Assembly: GCF_012563145.1 (NCBI RefSeq) | Contig: NZ_CP046230.1 | Coordinates: 312,333-376,332, forward strand | Source of the DNA: Enterobacteriaceae endosymbiont of Plateumaris consimilis | Lineage (GTDB): Bacteria; Pseudomonadota; Gammaproteobacteria; Enterobacterales; Enterobacteriaceae | DNA: 64,000 nucleotides | Reading direction: 5' to 3' | Shown: piece by piece, positions 54,452 through 64,000 of the stretch | Numbering within the stretch: position 1 is the stretch's first letter | Layout of the letters: the number at the start of each line of letters is the position of its first letter | Position numbers and translations under genes: made by a program | Notes under the pieces: generated by a model | The model's input: only the letters and a program-made list of their open reading frames with translations | What the model was told of the DNA's origin: nothing | Database searches by the model: none

Positions 54452-56569
54452 TTATTTACACCTAGAATCAATAATAATTTGTGAAATATTATTAGGTGCT
54501 TCAGTATATTTTAAAAATTCCATAGAATAAGATGATCTTCCTTGAGTATAAGAACGTAAATCAGTAGCATAACCAAACATTTCAGACAATGGTACACATG
54601 CACGTATTAATTTACCAGTTAAAATATTATCTATACCTTCTATAATACCTCTTCTACGATTTAAATCTCCTATTACATCACCCATATATTCTTCTGGAGT
54701 TTCTACTTCAACTTTCATAATAGGTTCTAATAATACTGGATTAGCTTGTTTAAATGCATTTTTAAATGCAATTGAAGCTGCTAATTTAAACGCTAATTCT
54801 GATGAATCTACATCATGATATGATCCATAATGTAATCTAACTGCAATATTCACTACTGGATATCCAGCCATTGGACCAGATTTTAATTGTTCTTGAATAC
54901 TTTTATCTATAGATGAAATATATTCACTAGGTATTACACCACCTTTTATATCGTTAGTAAATAAATATCCTATGTTATTTTTTTTATTAAATTTTATTGG
55001 AGATATATCTATAACAACATGTCCATATTGTCCTCTACCACCAGTTTGTTTTATATGTTTACCTTCTATATTTAGAACATTTTTTTTTATAGTTTCACGA
55101 TAAGATACTTGAGGTTTACCAATATTAGCCGATACATTAAACTCTCTTTTCATCCTATCAACTATAATTTCTAAATGCAATTCACCCATACCTGCAATAA
55201 TAGTTTGATTACTTTCTTTATCTGTCCAAGTTTTTAATGATGGATCTTCTTTTGTCAATCTATTTAATGCTAATCCCATTTTTTCTTGATCAATTTTAGT
55301 TTTAGGTTCTATAGCAATAGATATTACAGGTTCTGGAAATTCCATTCTTTCAAGAATAATACTTTTATCTATAGAACACAATGTATCTCCTGTTGTCACA
55401 TCTTTTAAACCAATAGCTGCTGCAATATCTCCAGCATGAACTTTTTTAATTTCTTCACGTTTATTAGCATGCATTTGTACAATTCTTCCAATTCGTTCTT
55501 TTTGCATTTTAATAGGATTAAAAATTAAATCACCACTACTTACTGTACCAGAATATACTCTGAAAAATGTTAAGTTGCCAACAAAAGGATCATTTGATAT
55601 TTTAAAAGCTAATGCTGAAAATGGTTCATCATCATTTGATTGTCGAATATCTAATATTTTTTTTTCATTATCTATAATTCCTTGTATAGGAGGAATATCA
55701 GTTGGTGCTGGTAAAAATTCAATTACTGCATCCAACATAGCTTGTACTCCTTTATTTTTAAAAGCAGAACCACAAGTTATTAAAGTAATTTCATTATTTA
55801 ATACTCTTTTTCTTAAAGATAATTTTATTTCTTTTTCAGTAAGATTTATTCCATTTAAATATTTATCCATTAATTTTTCATCTGATTCAACAGCAGATTC
55901 AATTAATTTTTGGCGCCAAATTTTTGATTCTTTTATTAAATTTATAGGTATTTGATTATAATTAAAAGTGGTACCTTGATCTTTATCATTCCAACTTATT
56001 GCTTTCATTTTAATTAAATCTATAACACCAATAAAACTATCTTCAGATCCAATAGGTAATTGTATTGGTACAGTTTCTGTAGATAAATTTTTTTGTATTT
56101 GATAAACAACTTTTAAAAAATTAGCACCCATACGATCCATTTTGTTTATAAATGCTATTCTTGGAACTTTATATTTATTAGCTTGTCTCCATACTGTTTC
56201 TGATTGTGGTTGAACACCACCAACTGCACAATAAATCATGACTACACCATCCAGAATTCTCATAGACCTTTCTACTTCAATTGTAAAATCAACATGTCCT
56301 GGAGTATCAATAATATTAATTCTATGTGCTTGATATTGATTAGCCATTCCTGACCAAAAAGCAGTGGTAGCTGCAGATGTAATAGTAATCCCTCTTTCTT
56401 GTTCTTGCTCCATCCAATCCATAGTGGCAGCACCATCATGTACTTCACCTATTTTATGATTAACTCCAGTATAAAAAAGAATTCTTTCAGTAGTAGTAGT
56501 TTTTCCAGCATCAATATGTGCACTAATACCAATATTACGATAACATGTTATAGGAGTTATACGACTCAT
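54452..56569 (-). CDS. fusA: Elongation factor G
   Basis: 705 residues (704 in E. coli). G-domain motifs [18 protein letters not shown] and NKMDRMGA are followed by domains II-V; the domain IV tip is near [15 protein letters not shown]. It drives translocation and ribosome recycling. Lies 159 nt after rpsG and 80 nt before tuf. Confidence 0.98.
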   Translation of the reverse strand: MSRITPITCYRNIGISAHIDAGKTTTTERILFYTGVNHKIGEVHDGAATMDWMEQEQERGITITSAATTAFWSGMANQYQAHRINIIDTPGHVDFTIEVERSMRILDGVVMIYCAVGGVQPQSETVWRQANKYKVPRIAFINKMDRMGANFLKVVYQIQKNLSTETVPIQLPIGSEDSFIGVIDLIKMKAISWNDKDQGTTFNYNQIPINLIKESKIWRQKLIESAVESDEKLMDKYLNGINLTEKEIKLSLRKRVLNNEITLITCGSAFKNKGVQAMLDAVIEFLPAPTDIPPIQGIIDNEKKILDIRQSNDDEPFSALAFKISNDPFVGNLTFFRVYSGTVSSGDLIFNPIKMQKERIGRIVQMHANKREEIKKVHAGDIAAAIGLKDVTTGDTLCSIDKSIILERMEFPEPVISIAIEPKTKIDQEKMGLALNRLTKEDPSLKTWTDKESNQTIIAGMGELHLEIIVDRMKREFNVSANIGKPQVSYRETIKKNVLNIEGKHIKQTGGRGQYGHVVIDISPIKFNKKNNIGYLFTNDIKGGVIPSEYISSIDKSIQEQLKSGPMAGYPVVNIAVRLHYGSYHDVDSSELAFKLAASIAFKNAFKQANPVLLEPIMKVEVETPEEYMGDVIGDLNRRRGIIEGIDNILTGKLIRACVPLSEMFGYATDLRSYTQGRSSYSMEFLKYTEAPNNISQIIIDSRCK

Positions 56570-56728
56570 TTTATTCCTCTATTTTAGATAGATTAATACT
56601 AAAAATTTAAATATATTATTTAATATTACATAATATTGATATATTTATTAGCTACAACATATTTTATTGATGAATTTATTAATTTAATAAATTAATATCT
56701 ATATATTAAGAATATAATAAATTAAATA

Positions 56729-57199
56729 TTACCAACGATAATGAGCAAATGCTTTATTTGCTTCAGCCATACGATGTACTTCTTCTTTCTTTTTAATTGC
56801 ATTACCTTTATTTTCAATAGCGTCAGAAATTTCATGAGCTAATCTTAATGACATAGATTTATCATTTCTTTTTCTTGCTGCATTTACTAACCAACGCATT
56901 GCTAATGTATTTCTTCTACTAGGCCTAACTTCTACTGGAACTTGATAAGTAGATCCACCTACTCTTCGAGATTTTACTTCAACCATAGGTTTTACATTTT
57001 CTAATGCATTTAAAAAATTATCTAATTCATTTTTACCAGAATTTTTAGTTATTGATTTCAAAGCAGAATAAACAATTGATTCTGCTATAGATTTTTTTCC
57101 ATTAACCATTAAAATATTAATAAATTTAGCAAGTAAATTTGAATCAAATTTAGGATCTGGTAATATTTTACGTTGACTAATTATGCGTCTACGAGACAT
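56729..57199 (-). CDS. rpsG: 30S ribosomal protein S7
   Basis: 156 residues, matching the short (156-residue) form of S7. It begins [18 protein letters not shown] and contains [24 protein letters not shown] and the C-terminal [13 protein letters not shown] use the ATG at 57199; a start five codons upstream would overlap the rpsL-rpsG spacer. In E. coli S7 represses the str operon by binding that spacer, which is only 22 nt to this ATG here, so the ancestral control is probably lost. Confidence 0.96.
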   Translation of the reverse strand: MSRRRIISQRKILPDPKFDSNLLAKFINILMVNGKKSIAESIVYSALKSITKNSGKNELDNFLNALENVKPMVEVKSRRVGGSTYQVPVEVRPSRRNTLAMRWLVNAARKRNDKSMSLRLAHEISDAIENKGNAIKKKEEVHRMAEANKAFAHYRW

Positions 57200-57221
57200 A
57201 ATATAATACTCCATAATAATA

Positions 57222-57593
57222 TTATTTAGGTTTTTTTACACCATATTTAGATCTTCCTTTTTTTCTTTCTTTGACACCAGAACAATCCAATGCTCCTCTA
57301 ATTGTATGATATCTAACACCGGGTAAATCTTTTACTCTACCTCCACGAATTAGTACTACAGAATGTTCTTGTAAATTATGTCCTTCTCCTGGTATATAAG
57401 AAGTAACTTCAAAACCATTAGTTAAACGAACTCTACAAACTTTTCTTAATGCTGAATTTGGTTTTTTAGGTGTAGTTGTATAAACTTTAATACATACTCC
57501 TCTTTTTTGAGGACAAGAACTTAAAGCAGGTACATTACTTTTAGTAATTTTATGAGTTCGTTGTTTTCGAACTAATTGATTAACTGTAGCCAT
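57222..57593 (-). CDS. rpsL: 30S ribosomal protein S12
   Basis: 123 residues (124 in E. coli). It is one of the least-drifted proteins in the window: [34 protein letters not shown], and [21 protein letters not shown]. Lysines 42 and 87, the classical streptomycin-resistance positions, are wild type. It is the first ribosomal gene of the str operon. Confidence 0.98.
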   Translation of the reverse strand: MATVNQLVRKQRTHKITKSNVPALSSCPQKRGVCIKVYTTTPKKPNSALRKVCRVRLTNGFEVTSYIPGEGHNLQEHSVVLIRGGRVKDLPGVRYHTIRGALDCSGVKERKKGRSKYGVKKPK

Positions 57594-57676
57594 TCTTTTA
57601 TTTCCTAAATAAAATTATTATAATTAAATAATTTTAACATAAATTAAATTTTTTTATTTAAAATAATATTTTATAA

Positions 57677-57976
57677 TTACCAAAATATTTGTTGTTTATT
57701 TTTTATTGATAAAGATACAAAATCTTTATATTCTATTTGTATTATTTTTTTAGATATTATCTTTAATAAACCTCTTGATTCTATATCATTTTTTATACCA
57801 AAAATATTAAATGGAATTTTGTTTTTAATTACAATTATTTTTTTCATTGAATTACTATTATGTAATCCTGCCAAGATACCATCTTGAATTAAAATTAAAT
57901 CATCATTTTTACTTAAAAAATTTAGAAGTAAAGAAAAATTACAAGATGATGGTGAATTAAATAAGGTGTATAACAT
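57677..57976 (-). CDS. tusB: Sulfur relay protein TusB
   Basis: 99 residues (95 in E. coli). A DsrH-type fold: MLYTLFNSPSSCNFSLLLNFL, DDLILIQDGILAGL, and ISYK-like C-terminus ending QIFW. TusB forms a heterohexamer with TusC and TusD that passes persulfide toward MnmA for 2-thiouridine at the wobble base of Glu, Gln and Lys tRNAs. Twenty-five nt after tusC. Confidence 0.9.
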   Translation of the reverse strand: MLYTLFNSPSSCNFSLLLNFLSKNDDLILIQDGILAGLHNSNSMKKIIVIKNKIPFNIFGIKNDIESRGLLKIISKKIIQIEYKDFVSLSIKNKQQIFW

Positions 57977-58001
57977 AAATTAACTTTATATATTTCATAA
58001 T

Positions 58002-58370
58002 TTAAAAATGTAATATTATATTATATTTTTTCAGTTTTTTTTTCCAATGTAAAGAATCAATAATTTTAATAGGTACTGTCCAAAAATTTTTTTTGTTAAA
58101 ATTTTTTAATCCTAAAATATTCAAAGAATTATAACAAATAAAATAATTGTTTATATTACAAATACTTAAAATATTAAAACTAATACTATAATTAGGAAAT
58201 AATATTTTTTTTGGTTTTTGGTTAGAAACTATCTGAAAAATACCATCTCCTGTAAAAAATAATGCTATATCCTCACTAAATGAGGATATAGAAATTATAG
58301 CATCTAATCCTGCTTGACCAGAACTATTGCCATATGGAGATTTAGAAAAAATAAAAGCTACTTTATTCAT
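58002..58370 (-). CDS. tusC: Sulfur relay protein TusC
   Basis: 122 residues (119 in E. coli). DsrF-type sequence: KVAFIFSKSPYGNSSGQAGLDAIISISSF near the start and DIALFFTGDGIFQI. Its ATG overlaps the tusD stop in TAATG, so the two are translationally coupled. Structural partner in TusBCD. Confidence 0.92.
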   Translation of the reverse strand: MNKVAFIFSKSPYGNSSGQAGLDAIISISSFSEDIALFFTGDGIFQIVSNQKPKKILFPNYSISFNILSICNINNYFICYNSLNILGLKNFNKKNFWTVPIKIIDSLHWKKKLKKYNIILHF

Positions 58371-58759
58371 TAAAATTGTATAAAACGATCACAAGTTAAT
58401 ATAGATTTAGCTAAAATACTTAAACTTGTTATTTGAAATTCACTTGCTATTAAATTATGATTTAATTGATTATTCAATATTTTATTTTTATCTAAAATCA
58501 TGCCTCTTTTTATTGCAGAAGAAATACAAATATATAAATTTATATGATATTTATTACTTAAATTTTTCCAATATTTAACTAAATTTATTTCATAATTATC
58601 TAATTGAATATATTTATTGGCATTATAAATACCATCTTGATAAAAAAAAATACTTTTTACATAGTGTTTTTCTTTAATAACTGCATTTGTAAAAAAATAT
58701 GCTGAGTATGCATTTTGTGTGCTATAAGGTGATCCCATTACTAATAATGAAAAAGTCAT
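58370..58759 (-). CDS. tusD: Sulfur relay sulfurtransferase TusD
   Basis: 129 residues (128 in E. coli). The catalytic cysteine is kept in LYICISSAIKRG (near residue 77), and TCDRFIQF ends the protein as in E. coli. It receives sulfur from TusA and passes it to TusE, neither of which is in this window. The fkpA-tusDCB-rpsL order is ancestral. Confidence 0.94.
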   Translation of the reverse strand: MTFSLLVMGSPYSTQNAYSAYFFTNAVIKEKHYVKSIFFYQDGIYNANKYIQLDNYEINLVKYWKNLSNKYHINLYICISSAIKRGMILDKNKILNNQLNHNLIASEFQITSLSILAKSILTCDRFIQF

Positions 58760-58819
58760 ATTTTTCCTAAAAATATTAATATAAAAAATTATCTAATAAA
58801 ATTAATAACTAATTAAATT

Positions 58820-59680
58820 TTATTTATTTATTTTAAGAAAAGATTCTTTAATATCTAATAATTCAATTTCAAATATTAAAGTGGAATTTGCAGGAATTCC
58901 TGGTATTAAATTATATCCATATCCTAATTTTGGAGGTATAACTATTTTAATTTTTCCACCTTTTCTAATATATTGAAGTGCTTCTTTCCAACCAGGAATA
59001 ATTTGTTGAAAATTTATATATAATGGCATTTTTCTAGAATATGAACTATCAAACATAGTTCCATCAACTAATTTTCCTTTATAATGTACTACTACAATAA
59101 CATTACTATATTTGTTTAATATTTTTTTTCCATATCCTAATTTTTGTATTTGATATAACAATCCTGTTTTACTTCTTTTTACATTTTTTTCTTTTAAAAA
59201 TCTTGCAATATATTTTTTTCCTGCAATATCATTTTTTATTGATTCTTTTTTAATTCTACTAGTTGTAGCATTTTGTATTTCTAATTCAAATGATGTAATA
59301 ATTCTCTTTAATTCTTTATTAGATATTTTAACTTTATTATTTATACAATCAATTATTCCTTGAATAATAAATTTTCTATTCAATACAATATTAATTTTTT
59401 CTTGTTCTTGAAAAGAATGATTTAAATATTTTCCTATAGTAACACCTAATGCATAAGAATTTTGTTCTGTTTTATTTCGAAATAAATTTTGTTTTTTAAT
59501 ATTTATTAAATTAGATCTTTTTTCTTCAACAGAGGGTACTTCATAACCAAAAACAGAATTATAATGATGATCACCCAACCATCCAATATTTTTATATATT
59601 GATGCTGCTGATGAATTTAAACTTATAGCTGAAATAATAAATATAACAAAGATTGATATTTTTTTAGTAAAAAATTTCAT
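58820..59680 (-). CDS. fkpA: Periplasmic FKBP-type peptidyl-prolyl isomerase FkpA
   Basis: 286 residues (270 in E. coli). Signal peptide at about 1-26, ending SSA-A. The N-terminal helical dimerisation domain (SYALGVTIGKYLNHSFQEQ) is followed by an FKBP domain from about 180 (VVVHYKGKLVDGTMFDSSYSRK, IPGWKEALQYIRKGGKIKIVIPP, FEIELLDI). It is a chaperone for outer-membrane proteins such as the porin here. A GGAG 8 nt upstream selects the ATG at 59680. Confidence 0.95.
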   Translation of the reverse strand: MKFFTKKISIFVIFIISAISLNSSAASIYKNIGWLGDHHYNSVFGYEVPSVEEKRSNLINIKKQNLFRNKTEQNSYALGVTIGKYLNHSFQEQEKINIVLNRKFIIQGIIDCINNKVKISNKELKRIITSFELEIQNATTSRIKKESIKNDIAGKKYIARFLKEKNVKRSKTGLLYQIQKLGYGKKILNKYSNVIVVVHYKGKLVDGTMFDSSYSRKMPLYINFQQIIPGWKEALQYIRKGGKIKIVIPPKLGYGYNLIPGIPANSTLIFEIELLDIKESFLKINK

Positions 59681-59832
59681 TTTTTTCTCCAAAAATATTT
59701 AAAATTTATTAGATAAAACATCTAATTTTATTATTATAAACTATTTTAAAAATTTAGTGAATATATAAAAAAAATATTTGTGATATTTTATATTAATTTG
59801 ATTAATAATCATACAAAAAAATTTTAAACAAT

Positions 59833-60939
59833 TTAATAATTAACTAATAATTTTAATATTCTCCTTAATGGTTCAGCAGCACCCCAAAGTAATTGATCAC
59901 CTACAGAAAATGCTGAAAAACAATTTTTATCTATATTGAGTTTTTTAATTCTTCCAATAGGTATATCTAGCTTACCACTTACTGCAATAGGAGTTAAATG
60001 ATTTATAGTATTACTAATATCATTAGATATAACTTTAACCCATTTATTATGATTTTGTATAATATCTTTAATATTATCTAATGATAAGTCTTGCTTAAGT
60101 TTTATAGTAAAAGATTGACTATGAGATCTTAAAGCACCAATACGAACACAAATACCATCTATAGGAATAATTTTTTTTGTATTTAAAATTTTATTTGTTT
60201 CAAATTGACCTTTCCATTCTTCTTTTGTTTGTCCATTACAAATTTTTTTATCTATCCATGGAATTAGACTTCCAGCTAATGGTACAGAAAAATATTTTTT
60301 AGGAAAATTATTTTTTGTAAAATTTTTAGAAATTTCTCTTTCAATATTTAAAATATTAATAGATTTATCTTCAATATTTGATATTTTCGATATAAATTTC
60401 ATTTGTAATAAAAGTTCTTTCATAAAATTTGAACCTGCACCTGATGCAGCTTGATACGTTGATACATATAACCACTTAATTAAATTATTTGTAAATAATC
60501 CTCCTAGTGCCATTAACATTAAACTAACAGTACAATTACCTCCTACAAAAGTTTTGATACCCATATCTATGTTTTTTTTTATGATATTTAAATTTACTGG
60601 ATCTAATGCAATTACAGAATTTTCAGAAGTTCTTAAATATGATGAAGCATCTATCCAATAACCATTCCAACCTATCAAACGTAATTTAGAATATATTTTA
60701 TTTGTATATGTACTACCTTGACATGATAAAATTATATCTAAAGATGATAATATTTCAATATTATAAGCATCCTGTAAAATTTTACATTTATTTTTAATAT
60801 TAAAAGGAATTATTTTTCCATGTTGTGAAGTGGTAAAAAATATTGCATTAATAGAATTAAAATCTTTTTTTTTTATCATTCTTTCTAATAGAACAGATCC
60901 AACAATACCTCTCCATCCTATGAATCCTACATTTTTCAT
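59833..60939 (-). CDS. asd: Aspartate-semialdehyde dehydrogenase
   Basis: 368 residues (367 in E. coli). NADP loop GWRGIVGS at 8-15; catalytic cysteine at C136 in GGNCTVSLML; YQAASGAG and the histidine region GALRSHSQSFTIKL follow. It makes aspartate semialdehyde, the branch point to diaminopimelate (peptidoglycan), lysine, threonine and methionine. This supplies the wall built by RodA/PBP2 and possibly amino acids for a host. It is divergent from nuc, with 124 nt between them. Confidence 0.97.
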   Translation of the reverse strand: MKNVGFIGWRGIVGSVLLERMIKKKDFNSINAIFFTTSQHGKIIPFNIKNKCKILQDAYNIEILSSLDIILSCQGSTYTNKIYSKLRLIGWNGYWIDASSYLRTSENSVIALDPVNLNIIKKNIDMGIKTFVGGNCTVSLMLMALGGLFTNNLIKWLYVSTYQAASGAGSNFMKELLLQMKFISKISNIEDKSINILNIEREISKNFTKNNFPKKYFSVPLAGSLIPWIDKKICNGQTKEEWKGQFETNKILNTKKIIPIDGICVRIGALRSHSQSFTIKLKQDLSLDNIKDIIQNHNKWVKVISNDISNTINHLTPIAVSGKLDIPIGRIKKLNIDKNCFSAFSVGDQLLWGAAEPLRRILKLLVNY

Positions 60940-61063
60940 TACTGATAAACCTTATAGTTTTTATTAATTGACATTATTTATATATCATGATATGAAATAA
61001 TATTTTATATATAATATGTTATAAATAATTTATTATTTAAAATATTCGATATAATAATATAAA

Positions 61064-61585
61064 ATGAATACAAAAAAGTTTTTAATTTTATTAATTTTTA
61101 TTTTATTAAAAATTGATGTAGCTGTTGCAACTCGTATTGATGTATTATTTACTCCTAATAAAAAAACATTACCAGTAATAATTAATCTTATTAAACACGC
61201 TAAAAAAGAAATATTAGTTGCTGCTTATACATTTACTAATAAAACTTTAGCTTTTGCATTATTAAATGCAAGTCATAAGGGTATAAAAATTTACATAATT
61301 GTTGATGCTAAAAATAATATTCATCGTTATACTGCAATTAATTTTTTAAAAAATAAAACTAATAACATTCATATTAGAATGAATAATCATTATGCAATCA
61401 TGCATAATAAATTTATTATTATAGATAGATCTACTGTTGAAACAGGTTCTTTAAATTATTCTGCTAATGCGATAAAACGTAATGCAGAAAATATAATTAT
61501 TATTTATAACTCTAAAAAAATAGCTAAAATATATAAAAAACAATTTTTAAAATTATGGAAAGAAAGTTTAATTAAAATTAATTAA
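61064..61585 (+). CDS. nuc: Secreted PLD-superfamily endonuclease, Nuc-like
   Basis: 173 residues. Signal peptide at about 1-22 (ending VAVA-T). A single HKD motif is intact: H114, K116, D121 in MHNKFIIID, followed by GSLNYSANAIKRNAENI. This is the layout of the Salmonella/pKM101 Nuc endonuclease, which works as a homodimer and cuts DNA without metal. Location is predicted as periplasm or outside. Its retention in a minimal gene set suggests a role such as nucleotide scavenging; that is inference. A phospholipase activity is possible but less likely for a protein this short. Confidence 0.85.
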   Translation: MNTKKFLILLIFILLKIDVAVATRIDVLFTPNKKTLPVIINLIKHAKKEILVAAYTFTNKTLAFALLNASHKGIKIYIIVDAKNNIHRYTAINFLKNKTNNIHIRMNNHYAIMHNKFIIIDRSTVETGSLNYSANAIKRNAENIIIIYNSKKIAKIYKKQFLKLWKESLIKIN

Positions 61586-61597
61586 ATAATTGTTATT

Positions 61598-62275
61598 TTA
61601 TATGTAATTTAAGTCCCAATCAATAGGATTATATTTATGATCAATAAGATATTTGTTTGTTTTAGAAAAATGTTTACAATGTAAAAACCCTTTGTGTGCA
61701 GAATAAGGTGAAGGGTGTGATGTATATAAAATATAATGTTTTTTATTATTAATAAATTTTATTTTTTTTTTTGCTTTTTCACCCCATAGTAAAAACACTA
61801 TATTTTTAAAATTATTACTAATAATATTAATAACATTATTAGTAAATTTTTCCCATCCAATATTATTATGTGAGTTAGCTAGTCCTTTTTCTACTGTTAA
61901 TACAGTATTTAATAGCATTACACCTTGTTTAGCCCAATTTAATAAATATCCGTGTTTAGGGATTTTGAAGTTTGGTATATCAAATTTTAATGATTTATAA
62001 ATATTTTTCAATGAAGCAGGAATTTTTATATTAGGCATTACAGAAAAAGCTAAACCATTAGCTTGATTTTTTTCATAATAAGGATCCTGACCTAATATAA
62101 CTACTTTTAAATTTTTGGGATTAGTAACTTTAAAAACATAAAATATATTTTTTTTATTTGGATAAATAATTTTACCAGAAATAATATCAGTATTAATTTT
62201 ATTTATTAATTTTTTAAAATAAAATTTTTGTTTTTCTTTTTTTAAGAAATTAGTCCAATTAATATTTTTTTTCAT
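61598..62275 (-). CDS. ung: Uracil-DNA glycosylase
   Basis: 225 residues (229 in E. coli). Catalytic aspartate D64 in LGQDPYYEKNQANGLAFSV, the uracil pocket VMLLNTVLTVEKG, and the DNA-minor-groove loop HPSPYSAHKGF. It removes uracil from deaminated cytosine, one of the few repair steps left in such genomes and one that opposes AT drift. Converges on nuc with 12 nt between stops. Confidence 0.96.
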   Translation of the reverse strand: MKKNINWTNFLKKEKQKFYFKKLINKINTDIISGKIIYPNKKNIFYVFKVTNPKNLKVVILGQDPYYEKNQANGLAFSVMPNIKIPASLKNIYKSLKFDIPNFKIPKHGYLLNWAKQGVMLLNTVLTVEKGLANSHNNIGWEKFTNNVINIISNNFKNIVFLLWGEKAKKKIKFINNKKHYILYTSHPSPYSAHKGFLHCKHFSKTNKYLIDHKYNPIDWDLNYI

Positions 62276-62409
62276 TAATATTATTAAAGTTAATAAAATT
62301 ATTTATAATTATTTATTAATATATTATATTAATATATCATTTTTTAAAAAATTTAGTATTTTGTTTTTAAAATATTTCTTAAAAACTATTTATTTGTAAA
62401 GAGTACAAC

Positions 62410-62775
62410 ATGAGATATTATGAAATAATATTAATTATACATCCAGATCAAAGTGATCAAATTGAAGATATTTTAAAATATTATAAAAGTATTATTGATC
62501 AAAATAAAGGTATAATTTCTAGGTTAGAAAATTGGGGAAGAAGACAATTATCATATCCTATTAATAAATTACATAAAGCACATTATATTTTAATGAATAT
62601 AATGATTAATAATAATTATATTAATAATTTAGAAAAAAATTTTTTTCTTAATGAATCAATTATAAGATATATAGTAATTAAAACTAAAAAAGAAATTAAA
62701 TGTATGTCACCTATTTTGAAATCAAAAGATGAACATACAGAAGAAAAAAGTAACGATATTATAAAAACTATATAA
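62410..62775 (+). CDS. rpsF: 30S ribosomal protein S6
   Basis: 121 residues (131-135 in E. coli). MRYYEIILIIHPDQSDQI, RLENWGRRQLSYPINKLHKAHYILMNI and the later ESIIRYIVIK identify it. The acidic glutamate-rich tail is short. It pairs with S18 (rpsR) on the 30S platform. priB, between rpsF and rpsR in E. coli, is absent: only 80 nt remain. Confidence 0.96.
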   Translation: MRYYEIILIIHPDQSDQIEDILKYYKSIIDQNKGIISRLENWGRRQLSYPINKLHKAHYILMNIMINNNYINNLEKNFFLNESIIRYIVIKTKKEIKCMSPILKSKDEHTEEKSNDIIKTI

Positions 62776-62855
62776 AAATAAATTTTCTTATTTTGAATTT
62801 TAAATAATTTTATTCATGAATTAATCATATTTTATATATTAGGAGTTATATTATA

Positions 62856-63083
62856 ATGATACGTTATTTTCGTCGTCGTAAATTTTGTCGTTTTACATCT
62901 GAAGGAATTAAAGAAATTGATTATAAAGATATTAATTTATTGAAAAATTTTATTACTGAAAGTGGTAAAATTGTTCCTAGTAGAATAACTGGTACAAAAG
63001 CTAGATATCAACGTCAATTAACTAGAGCAATCAAATTAGCAAGATATTTATCTTTAATACCTTATACTGATCATCATAAATGA
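62856..63083 (+). CDS. rpsR: 30S ribosomal protein S18
   Basis: 75 residues, the exact family length. [51 protein letters not shown] is nearly identical to E. coli. The stop is TGA, which shows that UGA is still a stop codon here and implies a working RF2. Confidence 0.97.
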   Translation: MIRYFRRRKFCRFTSEGIKEIDYKDINLLKNFITESGKIVPSRITGTKARYQRQLTRAIKLARYLSLIPYTDHHK

Positions 63084-63158
63084 TTTAAAATTAGTACTTA
63101 ATAAATAAATTATTAATATTACTGAATAAGTATAATTTATTATATATTGAGGTACATA

Positions 63159-63611
63159 ATGAAAATAATTTTGTTAGATCAAATTATAGGATTAGGTAAA
63201 AAATCTGAAATAGTTAATGTAAAATCTGGATATGCACGAAACTTTCTAATTCCAAAAAATAAAGGTATACCAGCTACAGAAGAAAATATTAATTTATTAA
63301 AAAAACAAATTACCAAATTAAAAACAGAACTATTAGATATTTTTAATAAAGCAGAATTAAGATCAAAAAAATTTATAAAAGTAATAGATAAAATTATAAT
63401 TAAATCTAGATCTAGTAAAGATAATAAATTATTTGGATCTATTGGAAGAAATAATATTTTAAAAGAAATTAAAAATATAGGATTTAACATTTCAAAAAAA
63501 GAAATTATTTTACCGAAAGGAACATTAAAAACATTAGGTAATCATGAAATACATTTTAAATTTCATCCCAAAATAATAATAAAAAAAAATATTACAATTA
63601 TTAATTTTTAA
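63159..63611 (+). CDS. rplI: 50S ribosomal protein L9
   Basis: 150 residues (149 in E. coli). The N-terminal domain MKIILLDQIIGLGKKSEIVNVKSGYARNFLIPK is followed by a long helix and a C-terminal domain ending in beta strands. A GAGG at 63149-63152 selects the ATG at 63159 rather than a TTG four codons earlier. The rpsF-rpsR-rplI order is ancestral. Confidence 0.96.
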   Translation: MKIILLDQIIGLGKKSEIVNVKSGYARNFLIPKNKGIPATEENINLLKKQITKLKTELLDIFNKAELRSKKFIKVIDKIIIKSRSSKDNKLFGSIGRNNILKEIKNIGFNISKKEIILPKGTLKTLGNHEIHFKFHPKIIIKKNITIINF

Positions 63612-63622
63612 TTATAATCTTA

Positions 63623-63651
63623 TTGACTAAATATTATTTTTCGTTTATTAT
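63623..63651 (+). promoter_or_regulatory. Sigma-70 type promoter of the SRP RNA gene
   Basis: TTGACT at 63623-63628, a 17-nt spacer, and TATTAT at 63646-63651. Each differs from consensus at one position. It ends about 15 nt before the start of the SRP RNA stem, so transcription would begin near 63658. One of the few places where a promoter stands out from the A/T background. Confidence 0.6.
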
Positions 63652-63665
63652 ATATTACTATACAA

Positions 63666-63764
63666 TGACGTAACTATTCAGACAATATTGTGTTTGTGAA
63701 CCCGGACAGATCTGGAAAGAAGCATCCGTAACAAAAATAATATGTGTAAAAAATAGTTACGTTA
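63666..63764 (+). ncRNA. ffs: 4.5S RNA of the signal recognition particle
   Basis: The SRP apical domain is clear at 63703-63727: GGACAGATCTGGAAAGAAGC, with the GGAA tetraloop and the asymmetric loop that binds Ffh. The ends pair (TGACGTAACTATT with AATAGTTACGTTA), giving a hairpin of about 99 nt, a little shorter than the 114-nt E. coli RNA. It directs inner-membrane proteins to SecYEG with Ffh, which is not in this window. End positions are estimated from pairing. Confidence 0.93.
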
Positions 63765-63793
63765 TTTAATTTAATAATAATATTAAAAATTTA

Positions 63794-64000
63794 ATGACTT
63801 ATTATGTATTAGCAAGAAAATGGCGCCCACAAAAATTTTGTGATATTATAGGACAAGATCACATAGTTAAAGCTATTAAATATAGTTTATCTAAAAAAAA
63901 TATTCATCCTGCATGGATATTTTCTGGTAGTAGAGGAGTAGGTAAAACTACTATAGCCAGATTGTTTGCTATGGGATTAAGCTGTTTAAATGGTATTACA
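63794..64000 (+). CDS. dnaX: DNA polymerase III tau/gamma subunit (start only)
   Basis: 69 codons before the window edge. They begin MTYYVLARKWRPQKFCDIIGQD and include the Walker A motif SGSRGVGKTT near 48. It is the clamp-loader ATPase and partner of HolA. No Shine-Dalgarno sequence is obvious. Whether the E. coli programmed frameshift that makes gamma is kept lies outside the window. Confidence 0.95.
   Translation, partial: MTYYVLARKWRPQKFCDIIGQDHIVKAIKYSLSKKNIHPAWIFSGSRGVGKTTIARLFAMGLSCLNGIT

Overview
The window is an extremely AT-rich, gene-dense stretch of a reduced gammaproteobacterial genome. The encoded proteins are close to Escherichia coli and other Enterobacterales (RpoC, NusA, FtsH, DeaD, fMet tRNA and others). 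Spacers are nearly pure A+T, proteins have drifted toward Lys/Asn/Ile, and many operon members are missing. This is the pattern of an obligate insect endosymbiont of the Buchnera/Wigglesworthia/Blochmannia type; I cannot name the genus from sequence alone. The standard code is used: rpsR ends in TGA. I see no insertion sequence, prophage, CRISPR array, toxin-antitoxin pair or rRNA gene. Layout: (1) 1-7.9 kb, mostly plus strand: yggT, hemW, trmB (minus), yggX, an Ile-Ala tRNA pair with no rRNA beside it, rmuC, asnS and an OmpF-like porin with a short tandem repeat. (2) 8-22.1 kb, all minus: gloC, ihfB, rpsA, aroA, serC, then mrdB, mrdA, holA, leuS, ybeY and miaB. These are two blocks collinear with E. 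coli, joined between mrdB and serC. (3) 22.2-27.4 kb: Gln, Leu and Met tRNAs, glnS, fldA, ybfF, pgi. (4) 27.6-41.1 kb, minus: deaD, pnp, rpsO, truB, rbfA, infB, nusA, fMet and Leu tRNAs, secG, ftsH, rlmE, in E. coli order with nlpI, rimP, glmM and folP lost. (5) 41.4-60.9 kb, minus: one run transcribed fkpA, tusDCB, rpsL, rpsG, fusA, tuf, secE, nusG, rplK, rplA, rplJ, rplL, rpoB, rpoC. This fuses the str operon to the secE/rif operons at tuf; asd lies upstream. (6) 61-64 kb: a secreted HKD-type nuclease, ung, rpsF-rpsR-rplI, the SRP RNA and the start of dnaX. Most genes serve the central dogma: RNA polymerase, Nus factors, IF2, EF-Tu, EF-G, ribosomal proteins, aminoacyl-tRNA synthetases and tRNA modification. 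Others keep the envelope and metabolism running: RodA/PBP2 and Asd for peptidoglycan, SerC and AroA for amino acids, Pgi for sugars, SecE/SecG/FtsH/SRP for export. The most informative oddities are these: the LeuRS editing site appears to be lost; YbeY lacks its conserved catalytic arginine; five of seven tRNAs do not encode CCA; the str and secE operons are fused; a secreted nuclease is retained; and five non-ATG start codons persist. I found no clearly new multi-gene system; the interest lies in degeneration and rewiring of core machinery.
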